Shown: positions 43,843 through 53,280, counted from the first letter of the stretch. The stretch is 64,000 bases of DNA from Rhodoplanes serenus (GCA_009720755.1 WNKV01000005.1:62001-126000), one strand, 5' to 3'. Program-made: numbers and translations. Notes: generated by a model not told the origin, from the sequence alone.

Positions 43843-45237
43843 ATGACAAGAGCAACCGACGATGGCGGGGGTTTCGCCATGCATGGTTCGCATGCTGCCG
43901 ACCAGCGGGATGCCGAAGCAATGGCCGCGGAGATCGGTCTGCGTCCGACGGCGGCGTCCTACCATGCCGCCATCGGGAACGGAATGCCGGGCTGGTACGA
44001 CGAAGGTCGAGCGCATGCCTGGCTCCCGTATTCGCAGATGAAGACGGCGGCGCCGCCGCTGCCGGTGGTCGGCACACGCGGCAGCCGCATCCTGCTCGCC
44101 GATGGTCGCGAGCTGGTGGATGGCGTCGCTTCGTGGTGGACGGCCTGCCACGGCTACAATCACCCGCACATCCGCGCCGCCGTGGCGGCTCAGCTCGACA
44201 CCATGCCGCACGTCATGCTCGGCGGCCTGCTGCACGAGCCGGCCGCGCGCCTGGCGACCCGGCTGGCGACGCTGCTGCCGGGCGATCTCGATCACGTGTT
44301 CTTCTCCGACTCGGGCTCGGTCGCCGTCGAGGTCGCGATGAAGATGGCGGTGCAGTCGTGGATCAACCGCGGCGTCCGTGGTCGCACGCGCTTCGTCGCC
44401 TTCCGTGGCGGTTATCACGGCGACACCACCGGCACCATGGCGGTGTGCGATCCCGACGAGGGCATGCACAGCCTGTTCAGGGGGCTGCTGCCCGAGCATC
44501 TGATCGTCGATCTGCCGGTCGATGAGGCTCGCACCGAGGCGCTCGACCGGCTGTTGGCGGCACGCGCCGACGAGATCGCCGGCATTCTGGTCGAGCCGCT
44601 GGTGCAGGGCGCCGGCGGCATGCTGTTCCATGACGCCGCGGTGCTGCGCACCCTGCGTCAACTTGCCGACCGCCACGGCGTGCTGTTGATCTTCGACGAG
44701 ATCTTCGTCGGCTTCGGCCGCACCGGCACGCTGTTCGCCTGCGAGGCGGCCGGCGTCGTCCCCGACATCGTCACGGTCGGCAAGGCGCTCACCGGCGGCA
44801 CGCTGCCGCTCGCGGCGACGATCGCGTCACGGCGCGTCTTCGATGCCTTCTGGTCGGACGATCCGATGCATGCGCTGATGCACGGGCCGACCTACATGGG
44901 CAACCCGCTCGCCTGCGCGGCGGCGCTCGCGTCCATCGATCTGTTCGCGCGCGAGCCGCGGCTCGATCAGGTGCGCGCCATCGAAACCCAGCTCGGCGCC
45001 GGGCTGGCGCCGTGCCGCGGCCTGCCGGGCGTCGTCGATGTGCGGGTGCGCGGCGCCATCGGGGTGGTCGAGCTGGATCGCATCGACATCGCGGCCCTCA
45101 AGGTGCGCTTCGTCGAGCAGGGCGTCTACATCCGCCCGTTCGGCCGCATCGTCTATCTGACGCCGGCCTTCACCATCGCGGCCGACGATCTCGCCCGCCT
45201 CACCGAGGCGATCGTCGCGGTGCTGAGCGAGCCATGA
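43843..45237 (+). CDS. bioA: BioA, adenosylmethionine-8-amino-7-oxononanoate aminotransferase
   Basis: A class III aminotransferase giving 7,8-diaminononanoate, using SAM as amino donor. Family motifs: HAWLPYSQM with substrate contacts, LVDGVASWWTACHGYNHPH, FSDSGSVAVEVAMKMAVQ, and PLP Lys314 in VTVGKALTGG; GPTYMGNPLACAAA near the C-terminus is typical. As drawn it has 464 residues, longer than E. coli BioA (429); ATGs at 43879 and especially 43984 (GGGAACGGA upstream, 417 residues) are credible shorter starts. The last four bases overlap panE. Confidence 0.95.
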   Translation: MTRATDDGGGFAMHGSHAADQRDAEAMAAEIGLRPTAASYHAAIGNGMPGWYDEGRAHAWLPYSQMKTAAPPLPVVGTRGSRILLADGRELVDGVASWWTACHGYNHPHIRAAVAAQLDTMPHVMLGGLLHEPAARLATRLATLLPGDLDHVFFSDSGSVAVEVAMKMAVQSWINRGVRGRTRFVAFRGGYHGDTTGTMAVCDPDEGMHSLFRGLLPEHLIVDLPVDEARTEALDRLLAARADEIAGILVEPLVQGAGGMLFHDAAVLRTLRQLADRHGVLLIFDEIFVGFGRTGTLFACEAAGVVPDIVTVGKALTGGTLPLAATIASRRVFDAFWSDDPMHALMHGPTYMGNPLACAAALASIDLFAREPRLDQVRAIETQLGAGLAPCRGLPGVVDVRVRGAIGVVELDRIDIAALKVRFVEQGVYIRPFGRIVYLTPAFTIAADDLARLTEAIVAVLSEP

Positions 45238-46145
45238 CCGCCGCGGTCGCAGCGACGCGCGTCGCCGTGATCGGCGGCGGCGCCATCGGCGGGCTCCTGG
45301 CGGCGCATCTCGCCGGGGCCGGCCGCGACGTGACGGTATGCGTCCGCACGCCGTTCGATCACCTGATCGTCGAGCGCGGCGAGGAGGTCGCCGTGATCGA
45401 TGCCGCCATCGTGGCGCGGCCGGACGGGCTCGCCCCGGTGCCGTGGGTGCTGGTCGCCGTCAAGGCGCAGGACACCGCATCGGCGGCCCCATGGCTGCGG
45501 GCGCTCGCAGGGCCGGACTCGACGGTGGTGGTGGTCCAGAACGGCATCGGCCACGCCGAGCGCGTCGCGCCGTTCGTCGGCGACGCCACCGTGCTGCCGG
45601 CGCTGATCTACTCGGGCGTCGAGCGCCTGGCGGCGGGCCGCATCCGGCTGCACACCGAGGGGCGGATGACGGTGCCGGCAGGCGCCGCAGGGGCCGCCTT
45701 CGCGGCCCTGATGGCGGGCACCGGCATCGACGTGACGCAGGAGCAGGACTTTCTCACGGCGCTGTGGCGCAAGGTGCTGAGCAACGTCGCCGCGAACCCG
45801 CTCACCACCCTGACGATGCGCCGCATCGGCGTGTTCCAGGAGCCGGATATCCGTGAGCTGGGCGCCGCGCTGCTGCGCGAGGCGGTGGCGGTGGCTCGCG
45901 CCGAGGGCGCGGCGGTCGACGACGGAGACGTCGAGCGGACGCTGGCGCTGCACCGCCGCTACAATCCGACGACCGGCACCTCGATGTACTACGACCGGCT
46001 CGCCGGGCGGCCGATGGAGCACGAGCACATCACCGGCGCGGTGGTGCGCACCGCCGCTCACCACGGCATTCCGGTGCCGTTCAACCAGGCGATCCTGACG
46101 CTGCTGCGGGCGCTGGATGCGGGGCGAGACGCGACCGTATCCTGA
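45234..46145 (+). CDS. 2-dehydropantoate 2-reductase (PanE/ApbA family)
   Basis: A 303-residue NADPH-dependent reductase. The dinucleotide loop AVIGGGAIGGLLAAHL (GxGxxG at 14-20), VKAQDT, VVVVQNGIGH and the catalytic LWRKVLSNVAANPLTTL with Lys are diagnostic of the ketopantoate reductase family, which makes pantoate for coenzyme A. The start overlaps the bioA stop (ATGA), so bioA and this gene are coupled. Pantothenate paralogs are frequent, so it may reduce another alpha-keto acid. Its stop at 46145 abuts the stop of convergent rimO with no spacing. Confidence 0.87.
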   Translation: MTAAVAATRVAVIGGGAIGGLLAAHLAGAGRDVTVCVRTPFDHLIVERGEEVAVIDAAIVARPDGLAPVPWVLVAVKAQDTASAAPWLRALAGPDSTVVVVQNGIGHAERVAPFVGDATVLPALIYSGVERLAAGRIRLHTEGRMTVPAGAAGAAFAALMAGTGIDVTQEQDFLTALWRKVLSNVAANPLTTLTMRRIGVFQEPDIRELGAALLREAVAVARAEGAAVDDGDVERTLALHRRYNPTTGTSMYYDRLAGRPMEHEHITGAVVRTAAHHGIPVPFNQAILTLLRALDAGRDATVS

Positions 46146-47501
46146 TCAGAAGCCGACCGCGGTGCCGTGCAGATCATAGGCGCCGGCGCGGTCGATCTTC
46201 ACGGTGGCGAACTCGCCGACGCGCAGCGGCCGGCGTGACGTGATACGCACGACGCCGTCGATCTCCGGCGCATCGGCCTTGCTGCGGCCCTTGGCGAAGC
46301 CCGCGCTCGCCTCGTCGATGATCACCTGCTGGCGGGTGCCGATCTTGCGCTTCAGGCGGCGTGCCGAGATGGTCTGCTGGCGCTGCATGAAGCGGTGCCA
46401 GCGCTCCTCCTTGACGTCCTCCGGCACGGCGTCGCCGAGATCGTTGGCGGGGGCGCCCTTGACGGGCTCGTACTTGAAGCAGCCGACACGATCGAGCGAC
46501 GCCTCGTCGAGCCAGTCGAGCAGCGCCGAAAACTCCTCCTCGGTCTCGCCCGGGAAGCCGACGATGAAGGTCGAGCGCAGCGTCAGCTCCGGGCACATCT
46601 CGCGCCAGCGGGCGATGCGCTGAAGCGTCTTCTCCTGCGCGGCCGGGCGCCGCATGCGGGTGAGCACGCTCGGCACGCCGTGCTGGAACGGGATGTCGAG
46701 ATAGGGCAGCACTCGGCCCTCCGCCATCAGCGGGATCACCTCGTCGACATGCGGGTAGGGATAGACGTAATGCAGCCGCACCCAGGCGCCGAGCTCGCCG
46801 AGCGCCGACGCGAGATCGAGGAACTTCGCCCGCACCTCGCGGTCGCGCCAGACGCTGGCAGCGTATTTCAGGTCGACCCCGTAGGCCGAGGTGTCCTGCG
46901 AGATGACGAGCAGCTCCTTGACGCCGGCGGCGACCAGCTTCTCGGCCTCGCGCAGAACATCAGCGGCGGGCCGCGAGACGAGATCGCCGCGCAGCTTCGG
47001 GATGATGCAGAACGTGCAGCGATTGTTGCAGCCTTCCGAGATCTTCAGATAGGCGTAGTGACGCGGCGTCAGCTTCACGCCCTGCGGCGGCACCAGATCG
47101 AGGAACGGGTCGTGCGGCGGCGGCACGGCGCGATGCACCGCCTCCATCACGCTCTCGTACTGCTGCGGCCCGGTGACGGCGAGCACGTTCGGGAACTTCT
47201 CGGTGATCGCCTCCGGCTCCGCCCCCATGCAGCCGGTCACCACCACCTTGCCGTTCTCGGCCAGCGCCTCGCCGATGGCCGCGAGCGACTCCGCCTTGGC
47301 GCTGTCGAGGAACCCGCAGGTGTTGACCAGCACCAGGTCGGCGCCGGCGTGGGTGCGGGTCAGCTCGTAGCCCTCGGCCCGCAGCCGGGTGACGATGCGC
47401 TCCGAGTCGACCAGCGCCTTGGGGCAGCCGAGCGACACGAAGCTCACTTTGCGCGGAGCCGACGGGGCGGTGGCCGCGTCGGAGGAGGGCGGGGTCTGCA
47501 T
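46146..47501 (-). CDS. rimO: RimO, ribosomal protein S12 methylthiotransferase
   Basis: A 451-residue radical SAM enzyme that methylthiolates Asp88 of ribosomal protein S12. The N-terminal methylthiotransferase domain supplies Cys26, Cys62 and Cys91 for one [4Fe-4S]; the radical SAM motif CNNRCTFC (158, 162, 165) binds the other. [18 protein letters not shown] and the C-terminal TRAM domain distinguish it from MiaB (HASP replaced by HGVP). ATG at 47501. It is convergent with, and directly abuts, panE. Confidence 0.95.
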   Translation of the reverse strand: MQTPPSSDAATAPSAPRKVSFVSLGCPKALVDSERIVTRLRAEGYELTRTHAGADLVLVNTCGFLDSAKAESLAAIGEALAENGKVVVTGCMGAEPEAITEKFPNVLAVTGPQQYESVMEAVHRAVPPPHDPFLDLVPPQGVKLTPRHYAYLKISEGCNNRCTFCIIPKLRGDLVSRPAADVLREAEKLVAAGVKELLVISQDTSAYGVDLKYAASVWRDREVRAKFLDLASALGELGAWVRLHYVYPYPHVDEVIPLMAEGRVLPYLDIPFQHGVPSVLTRMRRPAAQEKTLQRIARWREMCPELTLRSTFIVGFPGETEEEFSALLDWLDEASLDRVGCFKYEPVKGAPANDLGDAVPEDVKEERWHRFMQRQQTISARRLKRKIGTRQQVIIDEASAGFAKGRSKADAPEIDGVVRITSRRPLRVGEFATVKIDRAGAYDLHGTAVGF

Positions 47502-47536
47502 CGGGCGGCGGCTCTTCGGTTGGGAAGGGCCGTGTC

Positions 47537-47594
47537 CTAGAGCATTTTCCGGCGAAGTGAAATCCGGTTCGCCGTCGAAAATGCGATCACCCGA
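47537..47594 (+). repeat. CTAGAGCATTTTCCGGCG dispersed palindrome, full copy
   Basis: A near-complete copy: CTAGAGCATTTTCCGGCG, AAGTGAAATCC, then GGTTCGCCGTCGAAAATG and CGATCACCCGAGG. Arms GCATTTTCCGGCGAA and TTCGCCGTCGAAAATGC are inverted apart from a two-base bulge. It lies between the rimO start and the TIGR02206 gene stop. Confidence 0.85.
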
Positions 47595-47628
47595 GGACTT
47601 CCGGGGCCGCTCGGGAGGCTGCCGCGGC

Positions 47629-48363
47629 TCATCGCGCCGGCTCCGCTTCCGGCGGGACCGGCTTTCCCCGCAGCCGCCAGGGCAGCAGCACCAGCACGAA
47701 GGCGAGGCCGGCGAGCGCCGCCATCACCGGCACCCGGGCCGGCCACGGCCCCAGCAGGGCCACGAAGGGCGGCACCAGCTTCGGGTCGGCCGGGTTACCC
47801 ACATAGGCGTAGTTGGAGCCGAGCCCGATATTCACCACGAAGACCACCGCCACATAGGCGAGGGTCACCGCCGCGGCGCGGCGGAAGTCCGCCCAGTTGG
47901 GCCGGAAGCCGAGCACCGCGAGGTCGTAGACGGCGAAGCCCAGAATGATCGTGTGGGCGAGCCAGAAGCCCCAGAACAGCAGCGAGGTCGGCCCGTGGGT
48001 CAGGGTGGGCTGCACGAATGCCTGGGTGGTCAGCGCAAAGGCCCAGAAATACAGGGTCGCCCGCAGCCAGCGGCGTTGCGTCAGCAGGGCGAGGGGCGCG
48101 ACGAGGCCGCCGACGTCGCAGACATGCAGCGGCAACCCGGCCGCGATGTCGATGCCGTTCCAGTTCCAGGCGATGTTGTAGATCACCCAGACGGCGCCGG
48201 CGAACACCACCAGGGTGGTCCGCAGCCGGCGCTCGGCCTCGGCCGGCAGGCGGCGACCGAGCCGGACCACGGCGGCGATGGCTAGGACGCAGACGGCGAC
48301 CGACAGGGCGTGCAGGACGCCATAGGGGGTGAACACGTCGAGCCCGCCGAGTGCGACGTCCAT
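47629..48363 (-). CDS. TIGR02206 family integral membrane protein
   Basis: A 244-residue protein with seven or so helices. The pattern [33 protein letters not shown] and [19 protein letters not shown] fits the TIGR02206 (YwaF-like) family of unknown function. The conserved His, Cys and Asp on LPLHVCD lie near the membrane face. GGGAGGGAGGA precedes the ATG at 48363. It is on the same strand as rimO but separated by a dispersed palindrome. Confidence 0.8.
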   Translation of the reverse strand: MDVALGGLDVFTPYGVLHALSVAVCVLAIAAVVRLGRRLPAEAERRLRTTLVVFAGAVWVIYNIAWNWNGIDIAAGLPLHVCDVGGLVAPLALLTQRRWLRATLYFWAFALTTQAFVQPTLTHGPTSLLFWGFWLAHTIILGFAVYDLAVLGFRPNWADFRRAAAVTLAYVAVVFVVNIGLGSNYAYVGNPADPKLVPPFVALLGPWPARVPVMAALAGLAFVLVLLPWRLRGKPVPPEAEPAR

Positions 48364-48624
48364 GCCGATCCTCCCTCCCGGTGCGGTGCCGGCCCGGACG
48401 GGCGGCCCGATTCGCGTTTTTCCTCACCGTAATGTGCGGACGCCGGATTGCACCATTAAGGCACAGTCGGGTCCGGCCGTCCGCCGTTCGTCGATACCGG
48501 CCGAGAACTCGTCGGGGGCGCTGCCGGTGAACCCGGTGGAGGGCCGGAGTCACCGATCGTCGGAGGGGACTCCGGAGGGATCACGCCGCACGCGACGGCC
48601 CGCGCCGTCCGAGGAGGACTTCGC

Positions 48625-49110
48625 ATGACCTGCTCGATCACAGCTCGCTCGATGGCGACCCGCTCGACGATGCCGGCCGCGGTTCTCGGCACCGCGATGC
48701 TCGCCGCGGTGGTTCTCACCGTCGCGCTGCCGGCGCCCGCCAAGGCCCAGATGGCCGGCTTCGGCCAGGACCAGATGATGACCCAGATGGCGCCCATGAT
48801 GGAGATGATGAAGCAGCGCATGGGCAAGCGCCGCTATGCCCAGCTCATGCAGACCTTCGGGCCGATGATGGCCAACATGATGGACTCGGGCGGAGGCGGA
48901 TTTGGAGGTCTCGGAGGCGGCGGATTCGGCACCACGAGCTTCGGCGGCATGGGGGGCGGGATGGGAATGGGTGGCATGGGAATGGGCGGCATGGGAATGG
49001 GTGGAATGGACATGGGATCGATGATGGGGATGATGAGCGCCATCGACTGGCGCTCCATGCAGGGCCTGATGGGCTCGTCGCGGCGCGCCCGGAAGACGGC
49101 ACGGCGCTGA
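48625..49110 (+). CDS. Exported Met/Gly-rich protein
   Basis: A 161-residue protein with an N-terminal signal (LGTAMLAAVVLTVALPAPAKA, cleavage near AKA-Q). The mature part has about one quarter Met, first as QDQMMTQMAPMMEMMKQRMG and then as a GMGMGGMGMGGMG tract of about 25 residues flanked by more Met pairs. Such Met-rich motifs in secreted proteins can bind Cu(I) or be structural; nothing here proves either. There is no Cys or His cluster. GAGGA precedes the ATG. I do not recognise a family. Confidence 0.6.
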   Translation: MTCSITARSMATRSTMPAAVLGTAMLAAVVLTVALPAPAKAQMAGFGQDQMMTQMAPMMEMMKQRMGKRRYAQLMQTFGPMMANMMDSGGGGFGGLGGGGFGTTSFGGMGGGMGMGGMGMGGMGMGGMDMGSMMGMMSAIDWRSMQGLMGSSRRARKTARR

Positions 49111-49155
49111 TCGGGTCCGCGATCGGCGACGCCGTCGATCGCGGGAGTGGGGGAG

Positions 49156-50070
49156 ATGACCGACGACAGTCTCGCGGCCGGACGCACCGAGCCGGCCGGT
49201 GACCCCGCCGCCGTGCGGGGCGACATGGCCGGCAAGACCGTGGTGATCACCGGCGGCACCGGCGGCATCGGACTGGAGACCGCGGCGGCGCTCGCCGGCC
49301 GCGGCGCCCGGCTGGTGCTGATCGGCCGCGACCGGGCGCGCGGCGAGGCGGCGCTGGCGCGGCTGCGCCGGATCGCGCCCGATGTCTCGGCGGAGGTTCG
49401 CGCGGCGGATCTCTCTCGCCTCGACGGCCTGCGGGAGATCGCCGCCGCGCTGCGCCGTGATCTTCCCCGTATCGATGTGCTGATCAACAATGCCGGCGGC
49501 ATGTTCGCGCGCCGCGAGGAGACAGCGGACGGCCTGGAGCGCACCTTCGCGCTCAATCACATGGCCTATGTGGTGCTGAGCCTGCTCCTGCGCGACACGC
49601 TGATCGCCTCGGCGCCGGCCCGCATCGTCAATGTCGCGTCGGAGGCGCATCGCGGCGCCAGGCTGGACATCGACGACTTGCAGGCGCGCCGCCGCTATGG
49701 CGGCTGGCCCGTCTATCAGCGCTCCAAGCTGTGCAACATCCTGTTCACCCGCGAGCTGGCGCGGCGGCTGGCCGGCACCGGCGTCACCGTCAATGCCCTG
49801 CATCCGGGCTTCGTCGCCACCGGCTTCGGCGACAACAATGGCGGCCTCTACGGCCTCGGCATCCGCCTCGCCAAGCGGTTCGCGCTACCGCTCGCCGAAG
49901 GCGCCAAGACCTCGGTCCTGGTGGCGACCGACCCGGCCTTTGCCGAGGCGAGCGGCGCCTATGTGGTGCGTGGACGCATCACCGAGCCGTCGGCGGCGGC
50001 GCGTGATGGTGTGATGGCGTCCCGCCTGTGGGACAGAAGCTTGGACCTGGCCGGCCTCGCCGCCGTCTGA
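49156..50070 (+). CDS. Short-chain dehydrogenase/reductase (retinol-dehydrogenase-like)
   Basis: A 304-residue classical SDR. Elements: cofactor loop TGGTGGIG (32-39), NNAG (111-114), active-site Ser in NVASEAH, and YxxxK (Tyr187, Lys191) in YQRSKLCNILFTRELARRL. GRDR after the second strand suggests NADP(H). The C-terminal pattern (HPGFVATGF, TSVLVATDPA) resembles retinol dehydrogenase/WW-domain oxidoreductase-like SDRs, whose bacterial substrates are unknown. An ATG at 49156 is preferred. It follows the Met/Gly-rich gene by 45 bp. Confidence 0.87.
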   Translation: MTDDSLAAGRTEPAGDPAAVRGDMAGKTVVITGGTGGIGLETAAALAGRGARLVLIGRDRARGEAALARLRRIAPDVSAEVRAADLSRLDGLREIAAALRRDLPRIDVLINNAGGMFARREETADGLERTFALNHMAYVVLSLLLRDTLIASAPARIVNVASEAHRGARLDIDDLQARRRYGGWPVYQRSKLCNILFTRELARRLAGTGVTVNALHPGFVATGFGDNNGGLYGLGIRLAKRFALPLAEGAKTSVLVATDPAFAEASGAYVVRGRITEPSAAARDGVMASRLWDRSLDLAGLAAV

Positions 50071-50306
50071 TCACGCCATCACGATCACGCGATCGTGATC
50101 TCGCTCTGCGCTCACCGCCCCGGCCTCCCGCCGGCATGGGGCCGGGCCGCCAATCGTTAAAATTGCAGCCAAAGAGGGAACTTTCGTTGAACCTCACGGT
50201 TGATCGGGTCGACAGAACGGGGGCGTGGTCGGTGAAACGAAACCTGGTCTTCACCGATGATGCGCGACGCTGCGCACCCGACCGTCGCGAGGGGAGACAT
50301 CGACAG

Positions 50307-50687
50307 ATGAAGACAGCGTTCGTCCGCTGCGCCGTCGGGGCGCTCGCCGTGGTGTCGATCGGAGCGGCCGTCGCCGCCTCGGCACCAGCCATCGCCAAGA
50401 CCAATTTCGACGGCACCTGGAGCGTGGTGGTCGTCACCGAGAAGGGCGACTGCGATCGCGCCTATCGCTATCCGATCCGCATCAACGACGACGGCAGCCT
50501 GATCAATGCCGGCAGCACGTCGTTCGACATTTCCGGCAAGGTCTCCCCCAACGGCAAGCTGGTGGTCCGGTTGAGCTACGGCGGCAAGAGCGCGACCGGG
50601 CAGGGGCGCCTGTCGGGCGCGAGCGGCACCGGCCAGTGGGCCGGAGGCGCCTGTGCCGGCACCTGGACGGCCGAGCGCCGGAGCTGA
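50307..50687 (+). CDS. Small secreted conserved protein, unknown
   Basis: A 126-residue exported protein. A signal peptide (AVGALAVVSIGAAVAASAPAIA) ends near AIA-K. The mature domain (about 95 residues) reads FDGTWSVVVVTEKGDCDRAYRYPIRINDDGSL, GKVSPNGKLVVRL, then GTGQWAGGACAGTWTAER, giving a beta-strand-rich pattern with two Cys likely in a disulfide. I believe similar proteins occur in Bradyrhizobium, but no function is established. GAGGGGA lies 12-18 bp before the ATG. A strong terminator follows. Confidence 0.7.
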   Translation: MKTAFVRCAVGALAVVSIGAAVAASAPAIAKTNFDGTWSVVVVTEKGDCDRAYRYPIRINDDGSLINAGSTSFDISGKVSPNGKLVVRLSYGGKSATGQGRLSGASGTGQWAGGACAGTWTAERRS

Positions 50688-50740
50688 TCCGTCCCTCCTA
50701 TCGTTTGCAAGGCACACGACGCTGCCGCGGAGTGTGACGA

Positions 50741-50776
50741 GCGGCCGGGAAATGCCCTCCCGGCCGCTTTCCTTTT
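50741..50776 (+). terminator. Rho-independent terminator
   Basis: A perfect 10-bp stem (50741-50750 with 50758-50767) with 7-nt loop is followed by TTTCCTTTTG. It lies 53 bp after the small secreted protein's stop. Confidence 0.88.
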
Positions 50777-51140
50777 GTCCGGCGCTCGGGTGGCGATGGG
50801 ACCGGCATCCGCCCGCCGGGCGGACCCGAGGGACATGCCGGCCGCGGTCGGCGGTCCGCGACTCGATCTGCACGTCCGGGTTGACGATCCGTGAAGAAGC
50901 CATCGCGGAGCCCGGCGACGGACGCGCGTCAGTGCCCGCCGGGACGCATGCGCCCTACGTGATCCGCCCGATTCAAGACTCTCGCGGACCCACTAGATTC
51001 ACCACCAGACGGCGACACGCGCCGTTCCCGCACGTCGCAGGCCTTCTCGCAGGTCTGCTTCTCACCCCCGGACATGCGTGGCGGAGGCGTGCGCCTCGCC
51101 GCGGGGCCTGCCAGGCAGGGGCCCGCCACGGGAGGGAGTC
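50777..51140. other. Intergenic region with no recognised gene
   Basis: About 360 bp before the binding-protein gene. It is GC-rich with no ORF that has a convincing ribosome-binding site and family. Presumably it contains the promoter for the gene at 51141; no specific motif is assigned. Confidence 0.4.
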
Positions 51141-52181
51141 GTGCTGCGCCGGTCCTTGGCTGCGGTCTCCATGGTCCTGGTCACCCTCGCGCTCCTCGTC
51201 GGCGCGGTCGTGACGGAGTGTGAAGCCCAGATCTATCCGACCCGCCCGGTTCGCATCGTGGTCGGCTTCCCGGCCGGCTCCGCCAGCGACGTCCTCGCCC
51301 GCATCTATGCCGACAAGCTGACCGAGTACTTCAATCAGCGCTTCCTGATCGACAACATCGTCGGCGGCGCCAGCAACGACGCGGCCGCGGTCGCGGCCCG
51401 CGCCGAGCCCGACGGCTACACGCTCTTCCTCGCCGGCAACGCCCAGTCGGCCCATGCGGCGATCCTGCCCGAGCAGCCCTTCGCATTCCCGCAGGCGTTC
51501 GCGCCGATCGCCATGCTGGGGCGAGCGCCGGTCGTCCTCGTGGTCAATCGCAGCCTCGGCGTCTCCTCGGTGGCGGAATTGATCGCGCTCGCCAAGGCGC
51601 GGCCGGGCGTGCTGCACTACGGCAGCGCCGGTGTCGGCACTGGACCGCAGATCGCCGCCGAGCTGTTCAAGGCGACCACCGGCGTCGACATGGTGCATGT
51701 GTCCTACGCGGGCTCGCATGATGCGGCCGCCGATCTCGTCGCCGGGCGCCTCTCGGTGCTGTTCGCGCCGCTGCCGACGGTCGCCGGGCTCCAGGCCGAG
51801 CGGCGCATCCTCACCCTGGCGATCGTCGGGGCGCGGCGCAGCCCGGCGGCGCCCCAGATCCCGACTCTCGCCGAGGCTGGCTTCACCGGCATCGATGTCG
51901 GCCTGTGGTTCGGCCTGATGGCGCCGCGCGGCATCCCGACCGAGATTCAGGGCGAGCTCGCCAACGCGGTGAAGCGGGCGATCGACTCCCGGCTGTTCAA
52001 GGAGAACCTGCTGGCCAGCGGGGCCGAGCCGGTGCGCGCCCCGGCCGACGCCTTCGCGGCGTTCCTCGACATCGACCTGCCGCACTGGGCCGAGCTGGTC
52101 GGCCGCGCCGGCGTCGGCGTCGAGCAGGTCCAGCCGCCCGCACAGGCGACGCGGCCCACCCAGCCGGCCAGCGGTCTCTGA
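51141..52181 (+). CDS. Tripartite tricarboxylate transporter-type substrate-binding protein (Bug family)
   Basis: A 346-residue exported binding protein. A GTG at 51141 with GGAGGGA upstream gives a signal MLRRSLAAVSMVLVTLALLVG, cleaved near CEA-Q. The Bug/TctC pattern is clear: YPTRPVRIVVGFPAGSASDVLAR, VIDNI-type segment LIDNIVGGASNDAAA, RAEPDGYTLFLAGN, LHYGSAGVGTGPQIAAELF, HVSYAGSHDAAADLVAGRL. Such proteins bind carboxylates or aromatics. No TctA/TctB membrane genes are beside it, so it is an orphan, as is common for the hugely expanded Bug family. Confidence 0.88.
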   Translation: MLRRSLAAVSMVLVTLALLVGAVVTECEAQIYPTRPVRIVVGFPAGSASDVLARIYADKLTEYFNQRFLIDNIVGGASNDAAAVAARAEPDGYTLFLAGNAQSAHAAILPEQPFAFPQAFAPIAMLGRAPVVLVVNRSLGVSSVAELIALAKARPGVLHYGSAGVGTGPQIAAELFKATTGVDMVHVSYAGSHDAAADLVAGRLSVLFAPLPTVAGLQAERRILTLAIVGARRSPAAPQIPTLAEAGFTGIDVGLWFGLMAPRGIPTEIQGELANAVKRAIDSRLFKENLLASGAEPVRAPADAFAAFLDIDLPHWAELVGRAGVGVEQVQPPAQATRPTQPASGL

Positions 52182-52333
52182 GCCGGCCGGTCGCCGGCCG
52201 GGCAGGGCGTCACCCTGGGCGTCCCCGGAGTTCAGCGTCCAGTTGTGTGACCCGCCTCACGGTTGCCGCACGGATCGGCCGACATGATCATCCCGACGAT
52301 GGGCCGGGACGGCCCCCTGGACGGGAGGACCCC

Positions 52334-53230
52334 ATGCGTACCGATTTCCTGCGCACGATCCCGCTGAGGACGTTTGGGCTCGCGGCCGCCATCGCGCTGC
52401 TCGGTACCGCCGCCGAGGCCGGGTCGGTCTCCATCCCGGTCGAGGGCGGCACGCTCCGCATCGACATCGACGAGAGCTGCCGCGACCGGCTGTGCGGCTC
52501 GGTCTCCTGGCGTGAGCCCGGCGCCCGCGACGCCAAGGAGTATCCGCTGCCGGCGATCGGCTGGAAGGACCTCGAAGGGATCGCCCGCGGCAAGCTGCCG
52601 GGCGGCCTCGGCATCGGTCGCGACGACAAGGGCGACACCGAGACCGGCGAGGTGCCGGCGCCGCAGTGGCGCAGCCGCCCGTCCCAGCCGCAGACCGCGC
52701 GTCCGGCTCCCACCCCCACGCCCGCCCCGACGGCACCCACCACCGGCCCGGTGACGGCGCCGACCGCCGATCTCGTTCCGCCGCCGCCCCCGGCACCGCC
52801 GCCGGTGACGGCCGGACGCAGCGATCCGGCTCCCGTGGCAACCACGCCGCCGGCGGTCGCTCCGGCGCCCGAGCCGCGCGTCGCCGCGCTGCCGCCGTCT
52901 CCGGCACCGGCGCCCGCCGCCGCTCCGATCGGGCCGGTCGGCCTGTGGATGACCGAGAAGAAGGAAGGCATGGTGCGGGTCGAGCCGTGCGGCGCCAACC
53001 TGTGCGGTTACGCGGTCGATGCCAAGACGGGCCGCAACGGCGAGAAGGTGCTGATCGACATGAAGCCGTCCGGCAACACCTGGTCGGGCCGCATCAAGGA
53101 CACCCGCAACGGGGGCGGCGGCATCTACGACTCGACCCTCGCCATGAAGGGGCCGGACTCGATGCGGGTGCAGGGCTGCGCCTTCGGCGGCATGTTCTGC
53201 GGTGGCCAGACCTGGACGCGGGTGAACTGA
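52334..53230 (+). CDS. DUF2147 family secreted protein
   Basis: A 298-residue exported protein. A signal (TFGLAAAIALLGTAAEA) leads to a region with SCRDRLCGSVSW and GWKDLEG that looks like a decayed first DUF2147 half, then about 95 residues of Pro/Ala/Thr linker, and a C-terminal DUF2147 domain: GLWMTEKKEGMVRVEPCGANLCGYAVD, SGNTWSGRIKDTRNGG, YDSTLAMKGPDSMRVQGC and MFCGGQTWTRV. Its Cys suggest two disulfides. Members are periplasmic and lack a proven activity. GGGAGGA lies upstream of the ATG at 52334. Confidence 0.78.
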   Translation: MRTDFLRTIPLRTFGLAAAIALLGTAAEAGSVSIPVEGGTLRIDIDESCRDRLCGSVSWREPGARDAKEYPLPAIGWKDLEGIARGKLPGGLGIGRDDKGDTETGEVPAPQWRSRPSQPQTARPAPTPTPAPTAPTTGPVTAPTADLVPPPPPAPPPVTAGRSDPAPVATTPPAVAPAPEPRVAALPPSPAPAPAAAPIGPVGLWMTEKKEGMVRVEPCGANLCGYAVDAKTGRNGEKVLIDMKPSGNTWSGRIKDTRNGGGGIYDSTLAMKGPDSMRVQGCAFGGMFCGGQTWTRVN

Positions 53231-53253
53231 GGCCGGAGCAGGCTCGTCACGAC

Positions 53254-53280
53254 AGGTTGCGCAGCGGCGCCGCGCAACCT
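53254..53280 (+). terminator. Hairpin downstream of the DUF2147 gene
   Basis: A 9-bp perfect stem (AGGTTGCGC / GCGCAACCT) with a 9-nt loop, 24 bp after the stop codon. It has no T tract, so it may be a weak terminator or an RNA-stabilising hairpin. Confidence 0.5.
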
